This document shows positions 7,664-16,932 of a stretch of DNA of 64,000 nucleotides, in pieces. The stretch's first letter is position 1. Each line of letters begins with the position of its first letter. The DNA is from Clostridia bacterium (lineage in GTDB: Bacteria > Bacillota > Clostridia > Christensenellales > Aristaeellaceae), in assembly GCA_017395685.1 (NCBI GenBank), contig JAFQOD010000022.1, positions 48,821 to 112,820 of the forward strand. Direction: 5' to 3'. A model generated the notes under the pieces. That model saw only the letters and a program-made list of their open reading frames with translations. It did not search any database and was not told the DNA's origin. A program made the translations under genes and the position numbers.

Positions 7664-9163
7664 TTATTTGCTGAATGCGGTTTTGAGGATGGATTCCGGG
7701 GGCAGGGTGGACCGGGTGAGCAGACTGACGACGGGCACCACGATCAACCCTGCAATCATCCCGCTCACGCCGCTGAGGGCGGCCACGGAGGTGCCCAGGA
7801 ACAGCGGGGGAAGCAGCGCCGTCAGGAATCCGCACAGCAGCCCAGCCCATGCGCCCAGGCGGGTGGTGCCCTTCCACAGCAGGCCGTACATGAAGGGGGC
7901 CAGGAACGAACCGGCCACTACGCCCCAGGAAAGGGACATCAGCTGCATGATGGGGGTATTCTGCATCAGGAAATTGATCACCAGGGAAAGGCCCACGAAT
8001 ACCAGGCAGAGGATGCGCATGGTAAAGGTCTTCTGCTTTTCGGTGCGTTTGGGGAAAATGGTGCCCAGCAGATCCACGGAAATGACGGAAGCGGAGGCCA
8101 ATACCAGCGCCGTCAGGGTGGAAATGCTGGCGGAAAGTAAAAGCACAATGAACAATCCCTGCAGCCAGTCAGGAATGCCCACCACCGTCTGATCAGTGAG
8201 CATGGTGGGCATGATCTGATCCATTACCATGCCGCCCTGTTCCACAGCTGCGGCTGCGGTGCCGTAGGTGGCGTCGGGAATTTTGCTGAGCACCACCCGG
8301 CCGAAGCCGCCGGCGAAATAGATGCCGCCGGCAATGATCAGGGCAAAGCTGGTGGAAATGATGGTGGCCCGCTTTACGGATTTGGTATCCTTGATGGCAA
8401 AAAATTTATGCAGCATCTGGGGCAGGCCAAGGACGCCCAGGGAGGTGAGCAAAACATTGGAAAGCAGGGGCTGGGCATTCTCTTTGGTAATGGCCATGGA
8501 GTTGAAGCTGCCCTCCAATTGCCCCAGCTGGGCAAGGCCTTCCTTCAGGCCGCCGGCGCCCCGGATGATATACCAGATAATGAGCAGCACGCCCGCAATC
8601 ATGATGATGCCCTGGATAAAATCGGTGATGGCAGTGGCCCGGTAGCCGCCGGCAAAAAGATACAGGGCGGCCAGCACAGCGATACCGATGACGCACCAGG
8701 TATAATCAATGCCCAGCGCCATGCGGAACATGGTGCCCAGGCCCTTATATACGGAAGCGGAATAGGGAATCAGGAAAATAAAGATGATGACGGAGGCCGC
8801 CAGCTTCATCCATTTGGCGTTATACCGCTTTTCAAAGAAGCCGGGGATGGTGCCCACATCCAGCTTTTCACCCATCCGGCGGACGGGCCTGGCCAGCAGG
8901 CTCCATGCCAGCAGGCTGCCGATGACCGCATTGCCGATGCCGGCCCAGGCGGCGGCGATACCGAACTGCCAGCCCATGCTGCCCGCATAGCCCACGATGA
9001 TAACGGCAGAAAAATAGCTGGCGCCGTAGGAAAGGGCGCTCATCCATGCGCCTACATTCCGCCCGCCCAGCAAGAAATCTTTGAGAGAGAGGGATTTTCT
9101 TGCCGTCAGCACCAATACGGATACAATCATGACGGCATAGAGCACCAAAACAGCATACTTCAC
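7664..9163 (-). CDS. Sodium:solute symporter (SSF/SSS family)
   Basis: A 499-residue integral membrane protein with about 13 hydrophobic segments. The N-terminal half has family features: SLKDFLLGGRNVGAW, SYGASYFSAVIIVGY and GTIPGFFEKRYN, as in proline, pantothenate and sialic-acid sodium symporters. The N-terminal region around helices 1-3 and the ALYLFAGGYRATAITDF segment fit the LeuT-like core. The start is a GTG at 9163; the nearest purine-rich ribosome site (GGAAGG) is rather far away, so the start is less certain. It is a single-gene unit with its own terminator. A possible promoter (TGGTCA, 17 bases, TATCAT) lies about 60 bp upstream. The substrate cannot be told from sequence alone. 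Confidence 0.9.
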   Translation of the reverse strand: MKYAVLVLYAVMIVSVLVLTARKSLSLKDFLLGGRNVGAWMSALSYGASYFSAVIIVGYAGSMGWQFGIAAAWAGIGNAVIGSLLAWSLLARPVRRMGEKLDVGTIPGFFEKRYNAKWMKLAASVIIFIFLIPYSASVYKGLGTMFRMALGIDYTWCVIGIAVLAALYLFAGGYRATAITDFIQGIIMIAGVLLIIWYIIRGAGGLKEGLAQLGQLEGSFNSMAITKENAQPLLSNVLLTSLGVLGLPQMLHKFFAIKDTKSVKRATIISTSFALIIAGGIYFAGGFGRVVLSKIPDATYGTAAAAVEQGGMVMDQIMPTMLTDQTVVGIPDWLQGLFIVLLLSASISTLTALVLASASVISVDLLGTIFPKRTEKQKTFTMRILCLVFVGLSLVINFLMQNTPIMQLMSLSWGVVAGSFLAPFMYGLLWKGTTRLGAWAGLLCGFLTALLPPLFLGTSVAALSGVSGMIAGLIVVPVVSLLTRSTLPPESILKTAFSK

Positions 9164-9379
9164 CTTAGGACACTTCCTTCCATACTACTGCCGCAGCGCG
9201 CGGCGTCTACAAAAATCATGATACCATAGCAGGCTTGGATTGACCAGTTTTTTTGATGTATTTCTCTCGTTGGCGCACCTTCCCTTCCCCTGGGCATAGG
9301 ATGAGGATGAAGGCTGATTGAAAAGCCTTGATCCCAGGATATGCGTCCTCAGGGCGCAATCGATAAGGAGGCGCGTCTT

Positions 9380-10192
9380 ATGTCTTTCTATTCCTACAAG
9401 AATGCCAATCCCTCCTGCTGCCCCGGCACGGTGGCCGGAAATGTGCTGGATGGGCTGAATGAGAAAATCTGCATCCAGGTGCAGCGGGTGTATGACAGCT
9501 GCCTGCAGCAGGAGCAGCTTTCCGATGTGGATGTGGTGATTACCAGCTACGCCCAGGTGGTCAATACCTGCTGCTGCAATTCCTCCGCCTGCTGCGGCAA
9601 TGAAACGGAAACCGTACCCCCTACATCCGCTCCGGTGCCCCCCATTGTGTTTGAATCCTGCCGCTCCAGCACCATGGATGTGGATATCAGCAATCTTTCC
9701 GTGGAGCGGCTGTGCGACCGGCCCTGCTTTGCCCGGGTACGGGGAACGCTGCAGATTCCCATCGATATCCTCTTTACCGACAGCCGGTGCGTGGAATATA
9801 TCGGCAAGGCCATCATCAATGTGAATAAGGATGTATTGCTGGCGGTGCCCGATGAATCCATCGTGCCCTTCAATCTGGAGGGCATGGCCAGCGCGGTATG
9901 CGTGGCGGGCAATTACAGGGGCAATAATACCTTCCGGCTGACGGTGTGCGTCACCATCGTGCTGAAGGTGCTGGCCAAGGTGGAAATTCTGGTGCCCAGC
10001 TACGGCTTCTGCCCCATTCCTCCCTGCGAGGAATTTGCCGATTCCGTCTGCGATGAATTCTTCTCCCTGCCCCTGTTCCCCCCGGCCTCCCTCTGTGATG
10101 AGGGCAGCGTTGCCGGCCAGAGCTCCGGCTGCCGCTGCAATACCGGCTGCGGATGCGGAAACGGCTGCGGCTGTAATCGCTGCGGCGGCTGA
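9380..10192 (+). CDS. Cys-rich protein, spore-coat-like, function unknown
   Basis: A 270-residue protein with about 26 cysteines, including pairs and triplets (SCCPG, NTCCCN, SACCGN) and a Cys-Gly tail (GCRCNTGCGCGNGCGC). Between these lies a more ordinary part (residues about 95-215) with beta-type hydrophobic alternation (RVRGTLQIPIDILF, TFRLTVCVTIVLKV). There is no signal peptide or membrane segment. The start ATG is preceded by AAGGAGGC 7 bases upstream. Cys-rich, self-assembling proteins of this kind are typical of Clostridia spore coats, which is why I suggest that role, but I do not recognise a named family. It stands alone between two minus-strand genes. Confidence 0.75.
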   Translation: MSFYSYKNANPSCCPGTVAGNVLDGLNEKICIQVQRVYDSCLQQEQLSDVDVVITSYAQVVNTCCCNSSACCGNETETVPPTSAPVPPIVFESCRSSTMDVDISNLSVERLCDRPCFARVRGTLQIPIDILFTDSRCVEYIGKAIINVNKDVLLAVPDESIVPFNLEGMASAVCVAGNYRGNNTFRLTVCVTIVLKVLAKVEILVPSYGFCPIPPCEEFADSVCDEFFSLPLFPPASLCDEGSVAGQSSGCRCNTGCGCGNGCGCNRCGG

Positions 10193-10207
10193 AATGGCTT
10201 CTTCCTT

Positions 10208-10229
10208 CGGAGCGGCGAAAGCCGCTCCG
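10208..10229 (+). terminator. Hairpin after the Cys-rich gene
   Basis: CGGAGCGGC and GCCGCTCCG form a perfect 9-bp stem closed by a GAAA tetraloop, 15 bases after the stop. It is followed by TAATATATATT and not by a clean U-run, so termination may be weak. Confidence 0.55.
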
Positions 10230-10290
10230 TAATATATATTGGAAGGAATTTTGATTAGACTGCCGTAAGCGGACAGGAAAAACGATAGAA

Positions 10291-10331
10291 AACAGAAAAA
10301 CTCCCTGCCAGGCGGCTGTGCCCGGCAGGGA
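10291..10331 (-). terminator. Terminator of the hslO-TPR-HEAT-zinc ribbon operon
   Basis: TCCCTGCC (10302-10309) and GGCAGGGA (10324-10331) form an 8-bp stem; on the minus strand GTTTTTCTGTTTTC follows. It starts 13 bases after the stop of the zinc-ribbon gene. Confidence 0.88.
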
Positions 10332-10344
10332 ATTTTCATTTGCT

Positions 10345-12192
10345 TTATTCCGTATAGGAATTGCGCATGGTAATTTTGATTACCTTGTTGTTTTCCAAAT
10401 GATAGCTGAGGATCATCCGGGTGGTATCCTTGAGATAATAGACGTAATCGATCCGGTAGGAAGCATCGCCCAGCTTATACATCATGCCGTAGCCTTCCAC
10501 TTCATCCCAATAGATGCTCCGGTCCCCGTTCTGATTATAGGTCTGCCCCATATCCCGGAATTTTTCGGTGATATCCTTTTCGCTCATGCCCACCTTGGTT
10601 TTCCGGGGGCCCACCATGGAGGAGGAGGTTGTTTCCACATGGTAGATCATGTAGCCGTCCTGGGTCATGACGAAGCGGGCTTCGCCCCAGGAATAGCTCA
10701 GCTTCACGCAATTGCCCAGCATGGCGCTGTCTTCAATTTCCACTTCCTCAAGGGGCTTTCCGTAATGCTTGATAAAGGCCTCCCGGGTGGTTTTCTGCAT
10801 GGTGAAGCTGGCAAATTCATCCTTGTTGTTGAAGAAGCGCTGATAGCCGATATTGATCTTATATCCCCGCTCCAGCACGTTGCTCACTTCGCCGTAGCCG
10901 TTAACAGCCACCGCCTTCAGCGTCACCTTCCCCCCGGGGAGATAGAAGGGCTCACCCGTATAGATGGGGGAATTGGAGGTGGGGGTCTGGCCGTCGATGG
11001 TGTAATAGATGGTGATATCGTCTTCCTTGGGATCCTCCACCGTATCCGCTTTATCCTCTTCCTTTTCCTCATAGCGCAGCCAGATGCGCTGGCGGGTTTC
11101 GTAGGGACCGGGGGCCAGGGAGGAAAGGGGCGCCCGGGGCACGGGCAATTCAATGGTGAATTTTACGTTCAGTTCATCGCTGATCAGATCGCTGGATACC
11201 GCAACCGCCCTTATCAGATGGGTGCCCTTGCCCAGATGGATGGGCTGGGTATAGAGGGTGCCGTCCTCGGGCAGGGTGCCCTCCTCGGTCATGATATAGT
11301 AGATATCGTAATCCTCTGCGGAAATCAGGGCCACATCCCTTTCCCTGCGTAGCTTGCCGGCCTCTTCACTGGTGGTGGGGGTGGCGGGCAGCATATCCTC
11401 TCTCTGCCGGCGGAAGGAATCATCCCCGGTATTTTCATAGGCCACGCTCAGGAAGGAGGAAAGCTCCATCCGCCGGTTCTGATCTTCCATCAGGCGGATG
11501 GTATTGCGGTAGGCCACGGGATTATCGGGCTGCTTTTCCTGCAGCAGCCGGAATACATCCTCTGCGGCGCCCGTCCGGCCGCTGGCTTCATAGGCGTCTG
11601 CCAGAATCAGCAGCAGATCATAAATATCCTCCCGGTCCGGGTCCAGATCATGGGCCGTTTCAAAGCACTGGATGGCCCTGTCCACATAGCCCTGATCGAA
11701 TAATTCCTGGCCATAGGTCCAATAGGCCTGGGCGTTACCTTCCTTGCCCATGCGCACCAGGATCAGCTGGCCGGGCTCGGTGACGTACAGGAGTACAACA
11801 CCGCCGATCAGCACAGCGATCACAAGAAAAATCGTGATCGTCCACAGCAGCGCCCAGTTGATCATCATCCGCTTGCCGGGCTTGGGACTTTTCCGGGGAG
11901 ATCTTGCCATCTGCTGGCCGGTGGTGGGGGGTGGCGGGGTGCCCTGGTGATTTTCCGGGCGGCCGGCGTCCCCGTGACGGGCAGAACGGCTGGCAATGGG
12001 AGGATGGAGGGCAGGGGGCGGATCAATCTGATACATGGCGCTGCCCACTTTTTCGCAGGCGGGCCTGTCGGAACGGCCCTGCCTGCGGCCGGCTACGCCG
12101 GCGGAACGATTGGCCCGGGGAATGTCGGCCCCGCATTCTTCGCATACCAGGGTGCCTTCCTTTAAAAGAGCCCCGCATTTTTCACATACCAT
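10345..12192 (-). CDS. Membrane protein with N-terminal zinc ribbon, TPR and chitobiase-like repeats
   Basis: A 615-residue protein. Residues 1-24 are a zinc ribbon (CEKCG and CEECG). A Pro/Arg/Gly-rich linker leads to one membrane helix (about 110-135), so the ribbon is cytoplasmic and the rest outside. TPR repeats follow (about 145-260: AQAYWTYGQELFDQGYVDRA..., DREDIYDLLLILADAYEASG...). Two beta-sandwich units of the CHB_HEX_C_1/Fn3-associated type come next (YYIMTEEGTLPEDGTLYTQP and YYTIDGQTPTSNSPIYTGEP). The C-terminal about 170 residues resemble a lipoprotein-like beta domain. GGGAGGCG precedes the start. It is the last gene of a four-gene operon; a link between envelope state and cytoplasmic partners is possible, but the function is unknown. 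Confidence 0.85.
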   Translation of the reverse strand: MVCEKCGALLKEGTLVCEECGADIPRANRSAGVAGRRQGRSDRPACEKVGSAMYQIDPPPALHPPIASRSARHGDAGRPENHQGTPPPPTTGQQMARSPRKSPKPGKRMMINWALLWTITIFLVIAVLIGGVVLLYVTEPGQLILVRMGKEGNAQAYWTYGQELFDQGYVDRAIQCFETAHDLDPDREDIYDLLLILADAYEASGRTGAAEDVFRLLQEKQPDNPVAYRNTIRLMEDQNRRMELSSFLSVAYENTGDDSFRRQREDMLPATPTTSEEAGKLRRERDVALISAEDYDIYYIMTEEGTLPEDGTLYTQPIHLGKGTHLIRAVAVSSDLISDELNVKFTIELPVPRAPLSSLAPGPYETRQRIWLRYEEKEEDKADTVEDPKEDDITIYYTIDGQTPTSNSPIYTGEPFYLPGGKVTLKAVAVNGYGEVSNVLERGYKINIGYQRFFNNKDEFASFTMQKTTREAFIKHYGKPLEEVEIEDSAMLGNCVKLSYSWGEARFVMTQDGYMIYHVETTSSSMVGPRKTKVGMSEKDITEKFRDMGQTYNQNGDRSIYWDEVEGYGMMYKLGDASYRIDYVYYLKDTTRMILSYHLENNKVIKITMRNSYTE

Positions 12193-12235
12193 GCATTCGC
12201 CTCCCTTCGTTTATGCAACGTAAGCATACCGTTTT

Positions 12236-13069
12236 TTATTGCATGGACCGCATGGCTTCATAGGCCGGATCCTCAGCATCAAATTCCCTTTCGGGGGCCT
12301 CGCCGCCCAGGGCTTCAATGGCGCTGCGCAGCTCAATATAATCCAGATATTCTGTTTCCTCGCTGGCGGCTTTGGCCTTCAGCAGGGGCAGCGCCCGTTC
12401 ATCCCCCAGCCGGCCCAGGCAATCGGCGATGATGGCGATATGAGCGTCGGGGGCCTGGAAGAGGGCAAGAGCGGTTTCCAATACCGCTTCATCTCCGGGA
12501 TAATCGCACAGCAGGGTGAGCAGCGCTTCCTGGCCGTCGGGGGTAGCCTTCTTCAGCGCTTCACGCATGGCAGGAACGGCCTGTGCCCCCATGGAGGAAA
12601 GGCTTTCCAGCGCATTATCCGCCAGTTCATCTTCCTGGCCGGCTACACGGACGGCCTGCCAGTCGATATAGCGCTGCATGGCGGCGCAGCTTTCGATTTC
12701 ACGCAGCAGCGTTACGGCGGCCATCTTGATTTCCTGAGTGGCCTTTTCCTTCTGCATCATATTCAGCAGGCTTTCTTCTGCGGCCAGGCCCAATTCTGCG
12801 ATCCGGTTCATCAGCATATCCGGCACAGGGATGCGCTGCTTGAAATAATCCTCCATCCAGTTGACCAGCTGGCGGGGATTATCAAACTGCTGGAAATATT
12901 CACCGGGCTTGCAGCCGGAAAGCCAGTTTACCGGCGTATCCAGAAATTCATCATATACCTGGGGCATGGCTGCTTCCATGGCATCATAATTCTTATATTC
13001 TTTGGCATGCTCCTTCATCCAGGCGGTTACATACCGTTCAAATTCTTTATCAAAATTGATGCAGCGCAT
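12236..13069 (-). CDS. HEAT-repeat-like protein
   Basis: A 277-residue soluble protein. The C-terminal two thirds are helical repeats of HEAT/PBS-lyase style (LADNALESLSSMGAQAVPAM, IAIIADCLGRLGDERALPLL). The N-terminal 80 residues are helical and rich in aromatic residues. There is no signal or membrane segment. It starts 6 bp after the TPR gene stop and ends 43 bp before the zinc-ribbon gene, so all are co-transcribed. HEAT repeats usually bind proteins; no partner or catalytic site is visible. Confidence 0.8.
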   Translation of the reverse strand: MRCINFDKEFERYVTAWMKEHAKEYKNYDAMEAAMPQVYDEFLDTPVNWLSGCKPGEYFQQFDNPRQLVNWMEDYFKQRIPVPDMLMNRIAELGLAAEESLLNMMQKEKATQEIKMAAVTLLREIESCAAMQRYIDWQAVRVAGQEDELADNALESLSSMGAQAVPAMREALKKATPDGQEALLTLLCDYPGDEAVLETALALFQAPDAHIAIIADCLGRLGDERALPLLKAKAASEETEYLDYIELRSAIEALGGEAPEREFDAEDPAYEAMRSMQ

Positions 13070-13075
13070 GTATGA

Positions 13076-14395
13076 TCACTCCTTTTTCATCCATTGCATA
13101 TATCTCTTCAGCGCCCTGAGGGCACGGCGCTTGCCCTTTGCGTGGGTCAGCCCATCCCTTGCGATATCGAATTGCCCTGTGCGCAGCAGCAGATACAGCC
13201 AGAAGGCCAGGGGATAATGGGGCTGGCGTTCCTCATCACAGGCCCTTTTTTCCGCAGGGGACAGCTTGCTCCAGATGGGGGGCAGCAGCTTATAGATGAT
13301 TTGCGGCTCCACCCGGCCAGAGAGCAGCATCACCATCAGATGCAGCGTACGATCGAGGGGGCCGGGCTTCAAACGCCGGGGCAGGGCATAGATCCGGGCA
13401 GCCAGGGCATGCAGCATCAGGGGCCGGGCGGGCATCAGATGCATATCCTGGGGATGCCGGCGATACCATAATCCCCCCGGGTCGTCGGGATCGATTTCCA
13501 TCAGTGCGGCCAGGGCACGCCCTGCCTTTTCATCCGCCCCCATCCGCTTCAGGCACAGATAGCGCAGCCGCAGATAATCCGCACTGGCGGGGGCGGCGGA
13601 AAGCCGCATATCAATCAGCGATAGGGCGATATCGGGAACGCCCATTTCCCAGGCGGCAAGGCAGAAAGCCTCCGCCTGATGATAGGGGCCGCACAAAAGA
13701 TAGGCCATCATCAGCGCCTGATAGGCCATTTCCCCCTGCCCGGCCTTGTGGCAGGCCAGGGCCAGCATGAGATAAGGCTGCTGACGGCCCGGTATTTTCC
13801 GGCTGGCCCAGCAAAGCAGGATAACGGCTCTTTCCGGCGGCAGCAGCGCCCCCAGCAGCAAGGCGATCCTGGGGGAATGGGATTTTTTCCAGGCCCGGCG
13901 GGCCCAGATCAGCGCATCATCGATGTTTTCTGCGGCCAGCGCCCGCTGGGCACGGCCAAGCAGCACTTCGCCCCGGGCGCCCCTGGGGGGCAGATCCGTT
14001 TGCTGCCAGGGATAGGTTTCCAATAGATCCTGGGCCTGCTCCGCATATATGCCGCCGGGGGAGAGGCGCAGGCTTGCTTCCAGCGCCTTTTCCGCCAGGG
14101 TTTCTTCGCCCCGGTTCAGGGCGCAGCAGCCGATGCCAAAGCAGATATCCCCCGTCAGTCCGCCCCGGGCGGCGGCAGTGGCCAGGCATCGCTCCGCAGC
14201 GGTATGGCATTCCATATCCGCATACATCCGGAATAATTCCATGGCCAGCTTGGGATCGCCGCTCTTTTCCAGCGCTTTCCGCATCAGCCTTACCGCATCC
14301 GGCCGCCGGGCCGGGGTATCATGCCGGCGTGCCTTGGTGGCCCAGTAAGCGGCAGGGCGCTCGAAGGGCACCACCACCGGGCGTCCTTCCTTCAT
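13076..14395 (-). CDS. TPR-repeat protein
   Basis: A 439-residue protein made of degenerate TPR-like helix pairs (KLAMELFRMYADMECHTAAERCL, GDICFGIGCCALNRGEETLAEKAL, QRALAAENIDDALIWARRAW). The C-terminal third is basic and helical (KKSHSP earlier, RALRALKRYMQWMKKE at the end). No signal peptide is visible, so it is probably cytoplasmic. Its ATG overlaps the hslO stop as ATGA, which implies translational coupling to Hsp33. It may be a scaffold working with the following HEAT and zinc-ribbon proteins; this is an inference from gene order. Confidence 0.8.
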   Translation of the reverse strand: MKEGRPVVVPFERPAAYWATKARRHDTPARRPDAVRLMRKALEKSGDPKLAMELFRMYADMECHTAAERCLATAAARGGLTGDICFGIGCCALNRGEETLAEKALEASLRLSPGGIYAEQAQDLLETYPWQQTDLPPRGARGEVLLGRAQRALAAENIDDALIWARRAWKKSHSPRIALLLGALLPPERAVILLCWASRKIPGRQQPYLMLALACHKAGQGEMAYQALMMAYLLCGPYHQAEAFCLAAWEMGVPDIALSLIDMRLSAAPASADYLRLRYLCLKRMGADEKAGRALAALMEIDPDDPGGLWYRRHPQDMHLMPARPLMLHALAARIYALPRRLKPGPLDRTLHLMVMLLSGRVEPQIIYKLLPPIWSKLSPAEKRACDEERQPHYPLAFWLYLLLRTGQFDIARDGLTHAKGKRRALRALKRYMQWMKKE

Positions 14396-15294
14396 CGGCT
14401 GGCCCTCTGGATCAGGGCAATCAGATCATCCTTGGTAAATACATGAGCAGTGCGGCAGAAATGGCAGGTCAGTTCCGCCTGGCCATCCTCTTCGATCAAT
14501 TGCATCAGATCCTGGCGGCCCATGGCGATCAGCACCTTTTCCATCTTTTCACGGCTGCAATCGCACTGATAGGAAAGGGATTCCTTGGACAGGATCTGCA
14601 TATCCATGCCCTCAAACCAGCCCCTGGCCAGATCCTCCAGGGAATCTTCGGCCACTTCACGGCTGATGGAGGTGAAGAACAGGGAGCGCACTTCCAATTG
14701 CTCCAGCATTTCTTCGGTGCAGCCGGGCATGGCCTGCATCAGCGCTCCGCCGGCGGACAGGCAGAATCCGTCATGCACCAGGCAGCCCAGGGCCACCAGA
14801 GAGGGCACCTGTTCGCTGGTGGTGAAATACTGGGCAAAATCTTCGCCCAGCTCGCCGGATATCAGGGGACTCTGGCCCACATAGGGTTCCTTCAGGCCCA
14901 GATCCTTGATGACGGTGAGGCGGCCTTCATGGCCGACCAATCCGCCCACATCCAGCTGGCCGTCCTTTTTCCGAGGCAGCTCCACCTCCGGATGATGCAT
15001 GGATACCTTCACCTGGCCGCCGTGGGCCACGGCGGTGATCTTGCCCCCGGGGCCGTTGCCGGCCACGGTGACGGTGACGGAGTTTTCATCATTCTTCATC
15101 ATCACGCCCAGCATGGAGGTGGCGGTCATGGTGCGGCTCATGGCGGCAAGTGCCGTGGAGGAGGGCTGATGGATCTGGGCAGCCTTCCGGGCCATCCCCG
15201 TGGTGCGGCAGAGCAGCACCCTCGCCATCCCGCCAAAGAGCGTGATATGCAGCATTTCATCGGGCAGATTCAGCATGGCAAAATTCTCGTTCAT
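14392..15294 (-). CDS. hslO: 33 kDa redox-regulated chaperone Hsp33
   Basis: A 300-residue protein, the usual length for Hsp33. The N-terminal dimer/substrate-binding domain is recognisable (AMSRTMTATSMLGVMMK, VTVAGNGPGGKITAVAH, SGELGEDFAQYF). The C-terminal redox switch has four zinc-binding cysteines, C244-D-C246 and C277-HF-C280, as in E. coli. Under oxidative stress the zinc is lost and the chaperone becomes active. The start ATG at 15294 has GAAAGGAT just upstream; a longer frame without a ribosome site runs into the upstream repeat. It heads an operon with TPR, HEAT and zinc-ribbon/TPR genes. A two-hairpin repeat lies just before the start. Confidence 0.95.
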   Translation of the reverse strand: MNENFAMLNLPDEMLHITLFGGMARVLLCRTTGMARKAAQIHQPSSTALAAMSRTMTATSMLGVMMKNDENSVTVTVAGNGPGGKITAVAHGGQVKVSMHHPEVELPRKKDGQLDVGGLVGHEGRLTVIKDLGLKEPYVGQSPLISGELGEDFAQYFTTSEQVPSLVALGCLVHDGFCLSAGGALMQAMPGCTEEMLEQLEVRSLFFTSISREVAEDSLEDLARGWFEGMDMQILSKESLSYQCDCSREKMEKVLIAMGRQDLMQLIEEDGQAELTCHFCRTAHVFTKDDLIALIQRASR

Positions 15295-15320
15295 GATAGG
15301 ATCCTTTCTGGAGTTATGCG

Positions 15321-15547
15321 GGGAGAGGTTCTTTGGAGCCAAAGAACCCCGCCCCGCGCCCCTCCAAGAAAGCTGCATGGGATTTTCTTTGACTTCGTTA
15401 ATGAATCTGGTTTCCCCAAGATTGATTTTATGTTCACAGTAGCAGGGAGAAAACGGCCGATTTATTGACGATCAGAATTATTCCCTGCCAGTTTTCTTTG
15501 GGTGGGTGCGGGAGGGTATTTCTTTTTCAAAAGAAATACCCTCCCGC
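15321..15547 (-). repeat. Two-hairpin intergenic repeat, copy 1
   Basis: One of two direct copies in the window. Hairpin A has a 10-bp stem with an AG loop (15327-15348, core TTCTTTGGAGCCAAAGAA) and lies just upstream of hslO. Hairpin B is a perfect 19-bp stem with a two-base loop (15508-15547) and lies 15 bases after the UPF0210 stop. Conserved edges are CCAAGAAAGCTG next to A and GTTTTCTTTGGGTGGGTGCG next to B, while the middle differs between copies. No coding frame is present. Confidence 0.85.
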
Positions 15548-15561
15548 AATCATCCCTCTTC

Positions 15562-16914
15562 TTAATTCTTCAGGCTGTTCAGCGGGGCGGGGATGCGGCC
15601 GCCCCGGGCGATGAAATCATCGGAGGCGAAGGGATGCACGGGGATGACGGGGGCCCTTCCCAGCAGGCCGCCGAATTCCACGAAATCGCCCACTTTCTTG
15701 CCGGGGGCAGGGATGATGCGCACGGCGGTGGTCTTGGTATTGATCATGCCGATGGCGGCCTCATCCGCGATGATGGCGGAGATGGTGGAGGCGGGGGTAT
15801 CCCCGGGCACGGCGATCATATCCAGGCCTACAGAGCATACGCAGGTCATGGCTTCCAGCTTATCCAAGGTCAGCGCACCGCAGGCGGCGGCCTCGATCAT
15901 GCCGATATCCTCGCTTACGGGAATGAAAGCGCCGGACAGCCCGCCCACATGGGAGGAGGCCATGACGCCGCCCTTCTTCACTGCATCATTGAGCAGCGCA
16001 AGGGCAGCGGTGGTGCCGTGGGTGCCGCATTTTTCCAGGCCCATTTCTTCCAGGATGTGGGCGACGGAATCGCCTACTGCCGGGGTGGGGGCCAGGGAAA
16101 GATCCACAATGCCGAAGGGCACATTGAGCCTGCGGGAGGCCTCCTGGGCCACCAGCTGCCCCACCCGGGTGATGCGGAAGGCGGTTTTTTTGATGGTTTC
16201 CGCCACCACGTCAAAGGGGGCACCCTTTACATGCTCCAGTGCACGCTTTACCACGCCGGGGCCGCTGACGCCCACGCTCACTGCGCAGTCGCCCTCCCCG
16301 GGGCCGAAAAATGCGCCGGCCATGAAGGGATTATCCTCCACCGCATTGGCAAAGATCACCAGCTTTGCGCAGCCAAAGCCATCCCGGTCTCTGGTCTTTT
16401 CCGCCAGTTCCTTGATGGCCAGGCCGCACAGGCGCACCGCATCCATATCGATGCCCGCCTTGGTGGAGGCCACGTTCACGGAGGAGCACATCACATCCGT
16501 TTCGGAAAGGGCCTGGGGGATGGATTCAATGAGCCGCCGGTCCGCAGCCGTCATGCCTTTCTGCACCAGGGCGCTGTAGCCGCCGATGAAATCCACGCCC
16601 GTTTCCTTGGCCGCCTGATCCAGCGCCCGGGCAATGGGCAAAGGATCGGATACTGCGCCGGTGATCAGGGAAATGGGGGTGACAGAAATACGTTTATTCA
16701 CGATGGGCACGCCAAATTCCCGTTCGATCTCTTCCCCGGTTTTCACCAGATGCTCCGCCTGGCGGACGATGCGGTTGTATACCCGGCTGGCCAGCCGCTT
16801 TTCATCATCGCATACGCAGTTGAACAGGGAAATGCCCATGGTGATGGTGCGCACATCCAGCTTTTCCTGGTCGATCATGCGCAGCGTTTCTAAAATTTCG
16901 TTTGTGTTGATCAT
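15562..16914 (-). CDS. UPF0210 (PFL family) protein
   Basis: A 450-residue soluble protein that matches the UPF0210/DUF711 family closely in length and motifs ([16 protein letters not shown] at the start, [62 protein letters not shown] at the end). The start at 16914 has TGGAGGATAC upstream; a longer frame enters the repeat and is unlikely. The upstream neighbour is a UPF0237 ACT-domain gene. This pair is conserved side by side in many Firmicutes, which suggests an amino-acid-linked regulatory or enzymatic role, but the biochemical function is not established. The gene is bracketed by the two copies of the hairpin repeat. Confidence 0.93.
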   Translation of the reverse strand: MINTNEILETLRMIDQEKLDVRTITMGISLFNCVCDDEKRLASRVYNRIVRQAEHLVKTGEEIEREFGVPIVNKRISVTPISLITGAVSDPLPIARALDQAAKETGVDFIGGYSALVQKGMTAADRRLIESIPQALSETDVMCSSVNVASTKAGIDMDAVRLCGLAIKELAEKTRDRDGFGCAKLVIFANAVEDNPFMAGAFFGPGEGDCAVSVGVSGPGVVKRALEHVKGAPFDVVAETIKKTAFRITRVGQLVAQEASRRLNVPFGIVDLSLAPTPAVGDSVAHILEEMGLEKCGTHGTTAALALLNDAVKKGGVMASSHVGGLSGAFIPVSEDIGMIEAAACGALTLDKLEAMTCVCSVGLDMIAVPGDTPASTISAIIADEAAIGMINTKTTAVRIIPAPGKKVGDFVEFGGLLGRAPVIPVHPFASDDFIARGGRIPAPLNSLKN

Positions 16915-16932
16915 GTATCCTCCAGGGTGTTT

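Noticed and set aside
14074..15468. A 464-codon plus-strand frame opposite hslO
   Set aside because: Hsp33 on the other strand is unambiguous, with four zinc cysteines.
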